Under the pieces are notes generated by a model, which was not told where the DNA came from, did not search any database, and was given only the letters and a program-made list of their open reading frames with translations. A program made the translations under genes and the position numbers. Below are positions 44,756 to 54,071 of a DNA stretch of 64,000 bases, piece after piece (the stretch's first letter is position 1; the number at the start of each line of letters is the position of its first letter). This DNA comes from Anaeroplasma bactoclasticum (lineage in GTDB: Bacteria; Bacillota_I; Bacilli_A; Acholeplasmatales; Anaeroplasmataceae), in NCBI RefSeq assembly GCF_003550015.1, contig NZ_QXEV01000009.1:1-64000 (forward strand), written 5' to 3'.

Positions 44756-45634
44756 ATGATAAGCATTAAAAATGTTTCAAAAGCCTTTGACCATCCTGTA
44801 TTATCCGATTTATGTTTAGATATAGAGGATGGTTCCGTTTTTGGCCTTGTTGGTATTAATGGTGCTGGTAAATCTACATTACTTAAGATTATGGCTGGAA
44901 TCATGAAGCCTAATTGTGGAGAGGTTTATTATGATAATAAACCAATATATGAAAATATAGAGATTAAAAATCAAGTATTCCTATTACCAGATGATCCATT
45001 TTACTCAAGAAATACAACGCCAACAAATTTAATTGATTTATATAAAGCATTTTATTCTGTAGATGAAATAGCATATTTTTCTTATCTAAATGATTTTGAA
45101 ATTCCAATTAAAAAGTCTATGTATAATTTCTCTAAGGGTATGAGAAGGCAGGTATTTTGTGCACTAGCACTTGCGATTAAGCCTAAATATTTATTCTTAG
45201 ATGAAGCATTTGATGGACTTGATCCTTTAGCTAGATTAAAGCTAAAGAAGGAATTATTAAAGGTACAAGAAGAAAACAATATGACTGTTGTAATTTCTTC
45301 TCACTCCCTAAGAGAGCTTGAAGATATTTGTGATTCTTATGGGCTTTTAGATTCAAAAAAGATCTCATCTAGTGGTGCAATCAACGAGCATTTAGAGGAA
45401 TATCATAAGTATATGATTGCCTTTGCGGAAGAACCAGATGAAGATATAAGTAAAATGAAAATATTCATTACTTGTAAGCAGGATAAGCGTATCTTCACTG
45501 TTGTAGCGAAAAAGCCATATGAAGAAGTAGTAAAAGAATTAGAGCATTTACACCCTCTAATTATTGATGAAATTCCAATTGATTTCGAGGAATTATTCAT
45601 CATCGAAGTAGAATCTAGGGGGTATATAAAATGA
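44756..45634 (+). CDS. ABC transporter ATP-binding protein (exporter type), 292 aa
   Basis: Walker A GINGAGKST (about 34-42), the signature region YNFSKGMRRQVFCALALA (a degenerate LSGGQ), Walker B YLFLDEAFDGLDPLARLK and a switch His in VISSHSLREL mark a complete ATPase of the YtrB/BcrA type. The roughly 80 C-terminal residues form an accessory domain. It overlaps the following permease gene by 4 nt. With the GntR regulator it resembles ytr-type systems responding to cell-wall or antibiotic stress; the substrate is unknown. Confidence 0.92.
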   Translation: MISIKNVSKAFDHPVLSDLCLDIEDGSVFGLVGINGAGKSTLLKIMAGIMKPNCGEVYYDNKPIYENIEIKNQVFLLPDDPFYSRNTTPTNLIDLYKAFYSVDEIAYFSYLNDFEIPIKKSMYNFSKGMRRQVFCALALAIKPKYLFLDEAFDGLDPLARLKLKKELLKVQEENNMTVVISSHSLRELEDICDSYGLLDSKKISSSGAINEHLEEYHKYMIAFAEEPDEDISKMKIFITCKQDKRIFTVVAKKPYEEVVKELEHLHPLIIDEIPIDFEELFIIEVESRGYIK

Positions 45635-46803
45635 AATCATTTTTAAAATATTTAATTAAAAAGAGATTTCCAGTATATTTATCCGCATTTGTTATATTCT
45701 TGATTCTATTCTTTTCAATCAATAATGTTCCAAATATGTTAAGGGAAACTAATTCTGAAAATGGAAAGATATACATTGTTTCAAGTGCTATTTTTCTTGT
45801 ATATATTATTTCCTTCGCGATAGCACTTGGAGTAATTGTTCCATTTGAATTTGCATTTAAAATGAAGAATATTACTGCAAATCAAGCGTATTCTTTACCA
45901 ATAAAAAGAGAAAGGCTTTATTTAACTAAGTTTATATTTGGCTTTTTAGAAATAGTAGTACCATTTACTTTAGCTTATGGTATATCAGTAGTTTCTTTAC
46001 TACCAATCCATCCATATGTAAATATGCTAGGTTTCTTAGTATTTTATGGACTACTTATCGTTATAGGATTATTATTCTATTCATTTGAAGTATTTGTTTA
46101 CTGTCAGGCAAATAATGTTGTTGATGGTATTATATTTATTGCTTTAGCAAGCATTCTACCTTTTGCAGTTGCCTTTGTGGTTTTATTTGATATCACAGGT
46201 ACAAGTACAGTAGCTTATCCATTTAATCCATCACATTTTTGTCCAGAGTATAGTTTTTCTATCGCGGATGATATTGCTAAATGTGTGCTATATCATAATC
46301 ATGTGTTTGCAGTAACATTCACATATGGATATGGTTATCATGATATAATCTATAAGTCAGTTTCATATAAATTTACTATGGATGCACAATATATAGTAGG
46401 TATTTGCTTCTTTGTAGCCTTAGGTATTGCATCCTTCATTGGTCAATTCTTTGCATCAAAGAATTATAAAAGTGAGGATGCAGGCCAAAGAAGTGAATCA
46501 TGGTTTGGATATAAATTATATATTCCTATAGTAATCATTTCATTTTCCCATATTATTGGAAATGCTTCTGTAGTTTTCTATTTTATTTGCTTAATTAGTG
46601 CATATTTATTATATGTATTATATAAAAGAAGCTTTAAGCTTAATAAAAAGACATGGATTATTCTTGCATGTGTATTAATAGGTGCAACAGTAGCTTATGT
46701 TGTTGGATTTACATCTCAAGACATCATACGTCATAATTACTATAATAAAAGATATGGTAATTATTATACAGAAGTATTATTTAATTCTATTTCACTAGCA
46801 TAG
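45631..46803 (+). CDS. ABC transporter permease-like membrane protein, 390 aa
   Basis: About eight to ten membrane helices. The N-terminus KSFLKYLIKKRFPVYLSAFVIFLILF and 'KNITANQAYSLPIKRERLYLTKFIFGFLEI' (residues about 86-115) resemble the membrane subunits of YtrC/ABC-2-type exporters. Translation is coupled to the ATPase through a 4-nt overlap. A loop of about 50 residues rich in aromatic residues (YSFSIADDIA...FTYGYGYHD) lies between helices 6 and 7. Substrate unknown. Confidence 0.8.
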   Translation: MKSFLKYLIKKRFPVYLSAFVIFLILFFSINNVPNMLRETNSENGKIYIVSSAIFLVYIISFAIALGVIVPFEFAFKMKNITANQAYSLPIKRERLYLTKFIFGFLEIVVPFTLAYGISVVSLLPIHPYVNMLGFLVFYGLLIVIGLLFYSFEVFVYCQANNVVDGIIFIALASILPFAVAFVVLFDITGTSTVAYPFNPSHFCPEYSFSIADDIAKCVLYHNHVFAVTFTYGYGYHDIIYKSVSYKFTMDAQYIVGICFFVALGIASFIGQFFASKNYKSEDAGQRSESWFGYKLYIPIVIISFSHIIGNASVVFYFICLISAYLLYVLYKRSFKLNKKTWIILACVLIGATVAYVVGFTSQDIIRHNYYNKRYGNYYTEVLFNSISLA

Positions 46804-46826
46804 CTATATATTGAATGGAGGTAAGT

Positions 46827-47714
46827 ATGAACAATAAAACAATTATTTTAGAAAGAGTTACATGGATTTTTTCTTTTGTAGTATCTTTATTAACATGTTT
46901 ATTTATAGTTTATATGTTCTTGGGCTTGGCCCTTCTAAATACAATATTACCAATGATTGTAATTCCTGCTGCTGTAGTTGCTAAATCTACTGAGGCACTA
47001 GAGAAGATGGATGGACAATTATTTATGGTTCCATTTTATATTATTATCGCTTTAGTATATATTTATGGTGCAGTAGTAGCAATTAAATCATTTGTTTATT
47101 ACAAAACAAGAAGAAAGAATGGAAATTATGCAAGATGTAGCTTAACATCCTTAGCATTTATGATTCCTGTTTTAGGTTTTACAGTAAATGACGGAGTGGC
47201 AGTATATGGAAATTTATTCATATATATATTTGTTTTGGATTATGTTTTAGTACTATTATCTTTAATAAATATTTATGCAAAAGAAGATAATAAAATAAAT
47301 TTATCTAAGCTATTTAATTTAGTTTCCTTACCAATTATCTTGGGTGGATTCTTGTATTATATAATGAATTATAGATTGTTAGATACATATGAATACTTTA
47401 GTGAAGTAGCAACAAGATATTCAAAAAATTGGACAATACCTAGTATCTATGCGTTCATTGGATTTGTAGCAGTATCTATTTATATGATGAATCTTACCGA
47501 TTTATATTTGGGAGAAAAAGCATCCTCTATATTTGGAATTCTATTCAGCTTATTCTTAACTCCAGCAATTACGCTTGCTTATTTTGAAGGCGATATAATC
47601 CCTGGAGTAATAATTACTTCATTCTTTATTGTAACTGTAGTATTAAATGTGCTTTCTATAATCAGTTATAAAGAAAAGAATAAGTGCCTTAATGAGTCAC
47701 TTGTAATTGAATAG
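46827..47714 (+). CDS. Membrane protein of the GntR-ABC operon, 295 aa
   Basis: Seven to eight hydrophobic helices, no catalytic motifs. The in-frame ATG at 46815 is rejected because GGAGGT (46817-46822) overlaps it and is the SD for ATG 46827. It lies 23 nt after the permease gene and before the operon terminator, so it is probably a second membrane subunit or an accessory protein of the same exporter. I do not recognise a named family. Confidence 0.7.
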   Translation: MNNKTIILERVTWIFSFVVSLLTCLFIVYMFLGLALLNTILPMIVIPAAVVAKSTEALEKMDGQLFMVPFYIIIALVYIYGAVVAIKSFVYYKTRRKNGNYARCSLTSLAFMIPVLGFTVNDGVAVYGNLFIYIFVLDYVLVLLSLINIYAKEDNKINLSKLFNLVSLPIILGGFLYYIMNYRLLDTYEYFSEVATRYSKNWTIPSIYAFIGFVAVSIYMMNLTDLYLGEKASSIFGILFSLFLTPAITLAYFEGDIIPGVIITSFFIVTVVLNVLSIISYKEKNKCLNESLVIE

Positions 47715-47722
47715 AAATATAT

Positions 47723-47754
47723 AAAAACTCAGGTGAATGAACCTGAGTTTTTTT
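47723..47754 (+). terminator. Rho-independent terminator of the GntR-ABC operon
   Basis: AAACTCAGGT / ACCTGAGTTT (47725-47734 with 47741-47750), 6-nt loop, followed by TTTT. Confidence 0.9.
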
Positions 47755-47761
47755 GAAATTA

Positions 47762-47790
47762 TTGAGAGAAATGTCATTTTTTTGTATAAT
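47762..47790 (+). promoter_or_regulatory. Promoter of the MacB/FtsX-type ABC pair
   Basis: TTGAGA (47762-47767), 17 bp, TATAAT (47785-47790). Confidence 0.75.
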
Positions 47791-47814
47791 TATAAAGAAT
47801 AAAGGATGATGAAT

Positions 47815-48519
47815 ATGAAAAGCATTGAGGTTAAGAATTTAGAAAAAGTATATAATGAGGGGCAAGAAAATGAGGTTAAAGCCTTAAACGGAATATCTTT
47901 TAGTATAGAGGCTGGCACATTTGCGGTAGTCCTTGGTCCATCTGGAGCTGGTAAATCCACATTATTAAATATATTAGGTGGTATGGATGATGCTACAAGA
48001 GGAGAATATTTAATAGGAGATATGGATGTTGCTAAATTTAAGAGTAAGGAATTATCCTTATTTAGAAGACAAACCATTGGCTTCGTATTCCAATTCTATA
48101 ACCTAATGCCTAATTTAACTGCTTTAGAAAATGTTGAGCTTGCAGCAAGTGTTGCAAAAGATCCTTTAGATCCTTTAGATATTATTAAAAGAGTTGGCTT
48201 AGAAAAAAGAATTAATAATTTCCCAAGCCAATTATCTGGTGGTGAACAACAAAGAGTATCTATTGCAAGAGCGGTAGTAAAAAACCCGGAATTATTGCTT
48301 TGTGATGAACCAACCGGAGCACTAGATAAAAAAACTGGTGCTACTATATTAAAGCTTTTATATGATATTGGTAAGGAATATAATAAAACAATTATTATTG
48401 TTACACATAATCAAAAGATTGCATCCTGTGCGGAAAGAGTATTTAGGATTTCCGATGGTAATATTATTTCTGATTCCATTAATGAAAACCCAATAAAGCC
48501 AGAGGAGGTTGAGTGGTAA
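47815..48519 (+). CDS. MacB/LolD-type ABC ATP-binding protein, 234 aa
   Basis: Walker [11 protein letters not shown] (about 40-49), Q-loop [18 protein letters not shown], signature [14 protein letters not shown] and Walker [13 protein letters not shown] are those of the MacB/LolD/FtsE subgroup that powers FtsX-type permeases. ATG 47815 is taken because AAAGGA (47801-47806) lies 8 nt upstream; the earlier ATGs at 47806 and 47809 fall in or beside that site. It overlaps the permease start by 1 nt. The pair belongs to the mechanotransmission or peptide/lipid export class; substrate unknown. Confidence 0.93.
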   Translation: MKSIEVKNLEKVYNEGQENEVKALNGISFSIEAGTFAVVLGPSGAGKSTLLNILGGMDDATRGEYLIGDMDVAKFKSKELSLFRRQTIGFVFQFYNLMPNLTALENVELAASVAKDPLDPLDIIKRVGLEKRINNFPSQLSGGEQQRVSIARAVVKNPELLLCDEPTGALDKKTGATILKLLYDIGKEYNKTIIIVTHNQKIASCAERVFRISDGNIISDSINENPIKPEEVEW

Positions 48520-51020
48520 TGAAAACAAAAACCTTTCGGCTTTTGAGTAAAATGATGGTAAGAACAATTAAACAAAATCTAATGCAATTTATCGCAATTA
48601 TCGTTATTGGAGCCATTGCGGTAACCCTATTTGTTGGACTTCATGCGAATGCGGATGTATTTGAAGAAAGAGTAAATACCGTATATAGTGAAGGAAATTT
48701 GGCGGATTTATGGGTTACAACAAAAAGCTATGATAAAGAGGATATAAATAAAATAAAAACCTTCTTAGAAGAAGGAGAGAGTATTGAATCTAGATTATAT
48801 ATGCCTTCAGAATCAAGTGCACATTCTATATTTATTACAGTTGTGGATAAGATTCCAACTATTTCAAAGCCATTTGGAAAAATAGAAGAAAATAGTAATA
48901 ATACAATAGATGATTTTATCTATGTAGATAATGATTTAATGACAAATTCATCAGATTCCTATTCTACATTATATACCTTAGGTGGTGATTTCTCCTTTAC
49001 CTTTGACATTTCATCTTACTCCTTAGAGGGAGTAGCTGGATTATTAGAAGATTATGTAAAGGAAGGCGGAGAGAATATTTTTATGAAGGATTCTATAATG
49101 CTAACTACAACTGTAGATGGTACAATGGATCATCCTGAAAATATAACTAAGGCTTCTTATAATTATAGTGTTGTATTAATGAGTGAAAAAAGATTACAAA
49201 GAATATATAGAGAATTACTTGAAAAGAATTATGATGAATCTATAGTGGATACTTTATATAATTATTCTACTTTATTATTAGGATTTAATAATGAAGATGG
49301 TAAGCTATTTAGCCCAAATCAATATGTATTAAAGCTAAATTCTAATAGAGATATAGATAAATTAAAGGATCAAATAGAAAGATATTATGAATTAAAATCT
49401 AGTAATAATTTATATATGGTTACAGAAAGAAGTGGAATGCCTTTTTACATGACTATTTCTTCTGATGTATCTCAAGCAAGAAGCTTTACTTATGTATTTC
49501 CTTTTGTTTTCTTTTTGGTTGGTGTACTTGTTATATTAACTACTTTATCTCAAATGATATTAAAGGATAGAACTCAAATAGGTACTCTAAAGGCTTTAGG
49601 TGTTTCTAAAAGAATGATTATGATTCATTATATTTCTTTGACATCTACCTTGGTATTTATAGGTACTTTAATTGGAGAAATTATAGGTCCTATATTATTA
49701 CCTAAAATATTAGGTAAGAAATATGCAATTATATATAGATTGCCAGAAATGGGATACCATTTCCCTATACTTTATGGAATATTAACCCTTGTATTCTTTA
49801 TAGGAATAGCTATATTTGTTACTTATATTATTGCAAGAAAAGAAATTTCTTTAAAGCCTTCTGAATCTATGAGGCCTAAGCTTGTAAGCTTTAAAAAGCA
49901 TAGAAAAAATAGAAGCTTAAGGAAAACTAGATTCTTTTCTTTAAAGATGGCATATAGAAATATATCTATCAATTTAGGTAAATCCATAATGGTTATTGTG
50001 GGAGTTTTAGGCTGTACTGCCTTACTCGTTTGTGGATTTGGTATTGAGGATACCTGTAATTATGGTATTCAAAATGACTTAGATTTATTTTATAGCTCGG
50101 ATTTAACTATTGTTTTAAACAATTACAAAACAAAAGAAGAATTAGATAATGATATTTCAAAGCTAGAATTAGAATATTATGAATATAATGTTCATGCTGC
50201 AACAACAGCATATAAAACTCAGGATGCTACAATATCAACAAATGTTTATATTATTCCAGATGAATCTAAGGCTGTTAAAATAGATTTTCCAAAGGAAGGT
50301 ACAATGGTATCTAAAAGTGTTGCGGAAAGCTTGGACTTAAATATTGGAGATACAATTCATTTTACATATAATTCAATAGATTATAGTACCAAGGTAGTAG
50401 GTATATACCAAGCATTCTATTATAATGGATTTATTATTCATGAAGGCTCATCTATATTTAAAAATGCTTCAGATTTTAGATATACTATCATTGAAGCAGG
50501 AATGGTAGATGATACCAAAACGGAAGAATATTTAGATTATTTTTCAAGCCTATCCTATGTAAATGAGGCAAGAACTCCAAATCACTGGGTAGAGATGACC
50601 AATGATTTAATGAGTGGTATAAGGGTAATGACAAATGCTGTTAAGATATTTGCAATATTACTTGGTATTGTTGTAATTTATAATTTATCTTTGATGAATT
50701 TTAAAGAAAGATCTAGAGATATTGCAACACTTAAGGTATTAGGATTCAATCAGGGGGAAATCTTAAGGTCATTATTAATTGAAAGCTTATCCTTAACATT
50801 AATTGGAGTAGCTATAGGTCTTGTTTTAGGCTATCCATTTATGCTTGGGGTATTAGAAAATAATATAGTATCTTTGGTTTCTTATTTATATCATATTTAT
50901 TTTAAGACATATATATTTGCCTTCTTGTTAACATTTGGCGTTGCAGTGGCAATAAATATATTATTATCCTTACGTATAAGAGGAGTAAGGATGGTAGAAT
51001 CCTTAAAGAGTGTAGAATAA
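48519..51020 (+). CDS. FtsX-domain ABC permease, 833 aa
   Basis: This is the membrane partner of the preceding ATPase. The layout is duplicated: helix near residues 20-42, a large outside domain to about 320, and three helices (about 322-445) with ILKDRTQIGTLKALGVSKRM, the FtsX motif. It then repeats with a helix near 490, an outside domain and three helices with FKERSRDIATLKVLGFNQGEI. It ends in RGVRMVESLKSVE. GAGGAGG lies upstream of ATG 48519; GTG 48513 is closer to the SD than usual. FtsX permeases of this size in Bacillota often take part in envelope maintenance or peptide defence; the substrate cannot be read. Confidence 0.88.
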   Translation: MKTKTFRLLSKMMVRTIKQNLMQFIAIIVIGAIAVTLFVGLHANADVFEERVNTVYSEGNLADLWVTTKSYDKEDINKIKTFLEEGESIESRLYMPSESSAHSIFITVVDKIPTISKPFGKIEENSNNTIDDFIYVDNDLMTNSSDSYSTLYTLGGDFSFTFDISSYSLEGVAGLLEDYVKEGGENIFMKDSIMLTTTVDGTMDHPENITKASYNYSVVLMSEKRLQRIYRELLEKNYDESIVDTLYNYSTLLLGFNNEDGKLFSPNQYVLKLNSNRDIDKLKDQIERYYELKSSNNLYMVTERSGMPFYMTISSDVSQARSFTYVFPFVFFLVGVLVILTTLSQMILKDRTQIGTLKALGVSKRMIMIHYISLTSTLVFIGTLIGEIIGPILLPKILGKKYAIIYRLPEMGYHFPILYGILTLVFFIGIAIFVTYIIARKEISLKPSESMRPKLVSFKKHRKNRSLRKTRFFSLKMAYRNISINLGKSIMVIVGVLGCTALLVCGFGIEDTCNYGIQNDLDLFYSSDLTIVLNNYKTKEELDNDISKLELEYYEYNVHAATTAYKTQDATISTNVYIIPDESKAVKIDFPKEGTMVSKSVAESLDLNIGDTIHFTYNSIDYSTKVVGIYQAFYYNGFIIHEGSSIFKNASDFRYTIIEAGMVDDTKTEEYLDYFSSLSYVNEARTPNHWVEMTNDLMSGIRVMTNAVKIFAILLGIVVIYNLSLMNFKERSRDIATLKVLGFNQGEILRSLLIESLSLTLIGVAIGLVLGYPFMLGVLENNIVSLVSYLYHIYFKTYIFAFLLTFGVAVAINILLSLRIRGVRMVESLKSVE

Positions 51021-51045
51021 TACCGCGTTTGCGGTATTTTCTTTT
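51019..51045 (+). terminator. Rho-independent terminator
   Basis: AATACCGC-GTTT-GCGGTATT (51019-51038) is followed by a T-rich tail. Confidence 0.85.
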
Positions 51046-51060
51046 TAGATTAAATTTATC

Positions 51061-51088
51061 TTGACTATAAATATTTTAAGAGTATAAT
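51061..51088 (+). promoter_or_regulatory. Promoter of the zinc-uptake operon
   Basis: TTGACT (51061-51066), 16 bp, TATAAT (51083-51088). Confidence 0.8.
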
Positions 51089-51091
51089 AAA

Positions 51092-51110
51092 TTTGCAAAT
51101 CATTTGCAAA
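51092..51110 (+). promoter_or_regulatory. Perfect 9-1-9 inverted repeat, candidate Zur box
   Basis: TTTGCAAATCATTTGCAAA is a perfect 9-1-9 dyad placed 4-22 nt past the -10 box, over the predicted transcription start, and ending just before the SD (GAGGGA) of the Fur-family gene. Fur-family operators, including Bacillus Zur boxes, are 7-1-7 to 9-1-9 dyads. The sequence itself differs from the B. subtilis Zur consensus. Confidence 0.8.
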
Positions 51111-51121
51111 AGAGGGATAAT

Positions 51122-51538
51122 ATGGAAAAGAATTATAATACAAAACCAAAAGAGTATATATTAGAATTCCTAAAGAATCATAAGAATACAAGCTTTACTG
51201 TTCAAGACATTTATGATGAAATTATTGAATCTGGATATAGTATTAATCTTGCGACTGTATACAGAAATGTTGTTAAAATGACAGAAGCAGGTATGCTATT
51301 AAAGCATCAATCTGGCAATAGAAATTATGCAACATATCAGTATGTGGAATCTAAAAAATGTCTTACACATTTTCATTTTGAATGTAAAAAATGCGGTAGA
51401 GTTGTTCCTTTAGGAAATAATGAAACAAATGATTTTGTAGCTATGATTCAAAAGAAATTAGGTTTTACCATTGATCCCCAAAATACGTACCTAACAGGTA
51501 CATGTGCAAAATGTGGTGAGAGGTTTATATGTTTGTAA
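51122..51538 (+). CDS. zur: Fur-family metalloregulator, probably Zur, 138 aa
   Basis: The winged-helix part is FTVQDIYDEIIESGYSINLATVYRNV (in two pieces, residues 25-50). The metal part has a structural zinc site with Cys88, Cys91, Cys128 and Cys131 (CKKC, CAKC), and a regulatory region CLTHFHFEC with Cys80, His83 and His85. This pattern fits Zur-type sensors, and the next three genes encode a zinc-type ABC importer. ATG 51122 is chosen over TTG 51104: GAGGGAT lies 6 nt upstream, and the earlier start sits inside the operator. It overlaps znuA by 10 nt. PerR or Fur identity is less likely from context. Confidence 0.85.
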   Translation: MEKNYNTKPKEYILEFLKNHKNTSFTVQDIYDEIIESGYSINLATVYRNVVKMTEAGMLLKHQSGNRNYATYQYVESKKCLTHFHFECKKCGRVVPLGNNETNDFVAMIQKKLGFTIDPQNTYLTGTCAKCGERFICL

Positions 51539-52527
51539 TTAAAAAAATTCATTATGTATTATTTCTAGTTTTATTTTTAGGATTATTTTCTTTAACATCC
51601 TGTTCATCTAAGGATAGTGATATTATTTCTACAGTATATGCTGGATATGATTTATCTAATGCGGTTTTAGGTAAGGATTCAGAGTTATCTACAGAAATGC
51701 TTGTAAAGCCTGGTGTAGATATTCATAGCTTTGAGCCATCTGGTGTAACAATCCGCTCTATTTTAAATTCTAAATTGTTTATTTATGTAGGTGGAGAGGA
51801 TGATTCAGAGTGGGTAGAAAAAGAAATTTTACCTAGTTTAAAGGGAACTACTAAAGTAATTAATATGTTTGATTGTTTAAGAGATAAGGGAGTTAAGTTA
51901 CTTGGTGAAGAAGCCCCAGAATCTGCAGAGGAAGAAGCTTTAGAGGAAGAGGCGGAAGATGAAGAATATGATTCTCATGTATGGACTTCCCCTAAGAATG
52001 CAATTATAATACTAGAGGCTATTCGTGATGCCATAATTGAAATTGATAGTGTAAATAAGGATAAATATATTGAAAATACAAAGAATTATGTGGCTTCATT
52101 AAATACTATTGATTCTGAAATTAGAAATGTAGTTTCAACTGCAAGAACAAATTATATAGTAATGGGAGATAGATTCCCTTTATTATACTTCGTTAGGGAA
52201 TATGGTATTGAATATGATGCAGCATTTAATGGATGCTCTAGCAATAAGGATGCATCGAATAAGACAATTGTTTCTTTGTCTAATAAGGTAATGGAGCATG
52301 AATTATCTTATATATTTGTTATTGAAATGTCATCTTCTACAGTTGCAAATGCAATTAAAGAAACTATAGATTCTTATATTACAAATAATACATATAGCGG
52401 TAAAAGCCCTGATATTTTAACATTCTATTCTATGCAAAATATTGCAAAGGATGATTTTCAAAAGGGCTATACATATATAGATTTTATGAATAAAAACATT
52501 GAAGCATTAAAGCTTGCTTTAAATTAA
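51529..52527 (+). CDS. znuA: Zinc-type ABC transporter substrate-binding lipoprotein (ZnuA-like), 332 aa
   Basis: A lipobox LTSC (Cys25) anchors this cluster A-I metal-binding protein. Expected ligands His66 (DIHSFEPS) and His150 (DSHVWTSP) are present. Instead of the His-rich loop there is an acidic run (EEAPESAEEEALEEEAEDEE, 127-146) before His150. The third ligand position, His in typical ZnuA (HDAF), is Asp214 in GDRFPLLYFVREYG, followed by AFNGCSSNKDAS. I recall this D-R-F-P...GCS variant from Lachnospiraceae homologues, so it is a subfamily trait, not damage. Zur context favours zinc over manganese. Confidence 0.88.
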   Translation: MFVIKKIHYVLFLVLFLGLFSLTSCSSKDSDIISTVYAGYDLSNAVLGKDSELSTEMLVKPGVDIHSFEPSGVTIRSILNSKLFIYVGGEDDSEWVEKEILPSLKGTTKVINMFDCLRDKGVKLLGEEAPESAEEEALEEEAEDEEYDSHVWTSPKNAIIILEAIRDAIIEIDSVNKDKYIENTKNYVASLNTIDSEIRNVVSTARTNYIVMGDRFPLLYFVREYGIEYDAAFNGCSSNKDASNKTIVSLSNKVMEHELSYIFVIEMSSSTVANAIKETIDSYITNNTYSGKSPDILTFYSMQNIAKDDFQKGYTYIDFMNKNIEALKLALN

Positions 52528-52546
52528 TTAGAAAAGGGGTGTAACC

Positions 52547-53209
52547 ATGCTGGTTGATGTATCCAATTTATCACTTGGTTATGAAAAACAAACAGTTATA
52601 CATGATATATCCTTCCAAGTAGAAGAAAATGATTTTATTATTGTACTTGGTTCAAATGGTGTTGGTAAATCCACACTAATTAAGGGTATGCTTGGATTAA
52701 TTAAACCACTGGGTGGTTCAATTCAATATAATACAGAAAAAATTGGTTACATGCCTCAAGAAACTAGGGTAGATCCTAATTTCCCTGCTTCAGTAATGGA
52801 AGTTATTTTATCTGGTTTTGTAAATAAAATGGGACTACGTCCATTCCATAATAAAAAAGATAAAGAAAAAGCTTATGAAATTATGGAAATATTAAAAATT
52901 ACCCATTTAAAGAAAAAGTGCTTTTCAGAATTATCTGGTGGACAACGTCAAAAGGTTTTACTTGCAAGAAGCTTGTGTGCAACTGATAAATTATTAATAT
53001 TAGATGAACCTAGTAATAACCTAGATCAAAAATCTAAAAGTGAATTCTATACCATTTTAAAGCATTTAAATGAAGGACATCATATCTCTATTATTATGAT
53101 CACTCATGATATAGATAATGATTCCTTAATTGGAAATAAGGTATTAGCTTTAAGAACAGATGGTTATTACTTTGGTAAAACAGATGATTATATGGAGGCA
53201 GACTTATGA
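52547..53209 (+). CDS. znuC: Zinc ABC transporter ATP-binding protein (ZnuC-like), 220 aa
   Basis: Walker A LGSNGVGKST (about 34-43), YMPQETRVDPNFPASVMEVI (typical of metal-importer ATPases), signature ELSGGQRQKVLLARSL and Walker B LLILDEPSNNLD. At 220 residues it is somewhat shorter than the usual ZnuC (about 250). AAAGGGGTG precedes the ATG. It overlaps the permease gene by 4 nt. Confidence 0.93.
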   Translation: MLVDVSNLSLGYEKQTVIHDISFQVEENDFIIVLGSNGVGKSTLIKGMLGLIKPLGGSIQYNTEKIGYMPQETRVDPNFPASVMEVILSGFVNKMGLRPFHNKKDKEKAYEIMEILKITHLKKKCFSELSGGQRQKVLLARSLCATDKLLILDEPSNNLDQKSKSEFYTILKHLNEGHHISIIMITHDIDNDSLIGNKVLALRTDGYYFGKTDDYMEADL

Positions 53210-54021
53210 TATTAAATATCTTTGAAATGTTTAGCCTACCATTTTTCCAAAAAGCATTGATTGTAGGTATATCAATATCTATATGTGCAGCCTTATTAGG
53301 TGTATCTATGGTATTAAAAAAGAATTCTATGATTGGTGATGGCTTAAGCCATGTGGGCTATGGAGCAGCCGCAATAGCATCTGCCCTTAATTTTGCCCCA
53401 CTAGCGTTTGCGATGCCTATTGTAGTTATTGCATCTATATTTATTTTGAAGCTAACAGAAAAAAGCAAGATTCATGGAGATGCAGCAATCGCAATAATTG
53501 CCTCATCAAGCTTAGCCATAGGTTATACTGTAATTCATACTGCTGGAACGAATATAGATATTGAAAGCTATCTTTATGGTAGTATTAATTTTATTACAAC
53601 AGAAGAGCTTATTATAAGTGTTTCCTTATGCTTAATAGTTATTTTAGCATTCATTCTTTTATATAATAAGATATTTGCATTAACGTTTGATGAAACATTC
53701 TTTAAATCTACAGGATCTAAAAGCAGTATTTATTCTGTAATTATTGCAATATTATGTTCCTTAACTGTAGTTGTTGGAATGAAGATTTTAGGGGCGTTAT
53801 TAATTTCAAGCTTAATAATATTCCCAACAATTTCAGCAAGACAGGTATTTAAAACATATAAGAGTGTAATTATAGCAAGTGTAATTATTTCTGTTTTATG
53901 CTGCATGGTTGGAGTCATTATGAATTTCTATATTGATTTCCCTGCAGGTAGTACTATAGTAATTGTTAATTTAATTGTTTTATTAATCTTTATAGCGATT
54001 GGAAAGATTTTAAAAAGATAG
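53206..54021 (+). CDS. znuB: Zinc ABC transporter permease (ZnuB-like), 271 aa
   Basis: About eight membrane helices of the ABC-3 type. The diagnostic MIGDGLSHVGYGAAAIA motif is at about residues 44-60. Later family motifs are ALTFDETFFKSTG and KILGALLISSLIIFPTISARQ. It overlaps znuC by 4 nt and closes the zur-znuA-znuC-znuB operon before a terminator. Confidence 0.95.
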   Translation: MILNIFEMFSLPFFQKALIVGISISICAALLGVSMVLKKNSMIGDGLSHVGYGAAAIASALNFAPLAFAMPIVVIASIFILKLTEKSKIHGDAAIAIIASSSLAIGYTVIHTAGTNIDIESYLYGSINFITTEELIISVSLCLIVILAFILLYNKIFALTFDETFFKSTGSKSSIYSVIIAILCSLTVVVGMKILGALLISSLIIFPTISARQVFKTYKSVIIASVIISVLCCMVGVIMNFYIDFPAGSTIVIVNLIVLLIFIAIGKILKR

Positions 54022-54045
54022 AGTTTGAGAATTCTATCTTTTTTT
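54012..54045 (+). terminator. Rho-independent terminator of the zinc operon
   Basis: AAAGATAGA / TCTATCTTT (54014-54022 with 54033-54041) followed by T; overlaps the znuB stop. Confidence 0.85.
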
Positions 54046-54053
54046 GCTATAAT
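54045..54053 (+). promoter_or_regulatory. Extended -10 promoter of the 188-aa membrane protein
   Basis: TGCTATAAT is an extended -10 immediately after the zinc-operon terminator; transcription would begin near 54060. Confidence 0.55.
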
Positions 54054-54071
54054 TTCTTGGGGTGTTATAGA

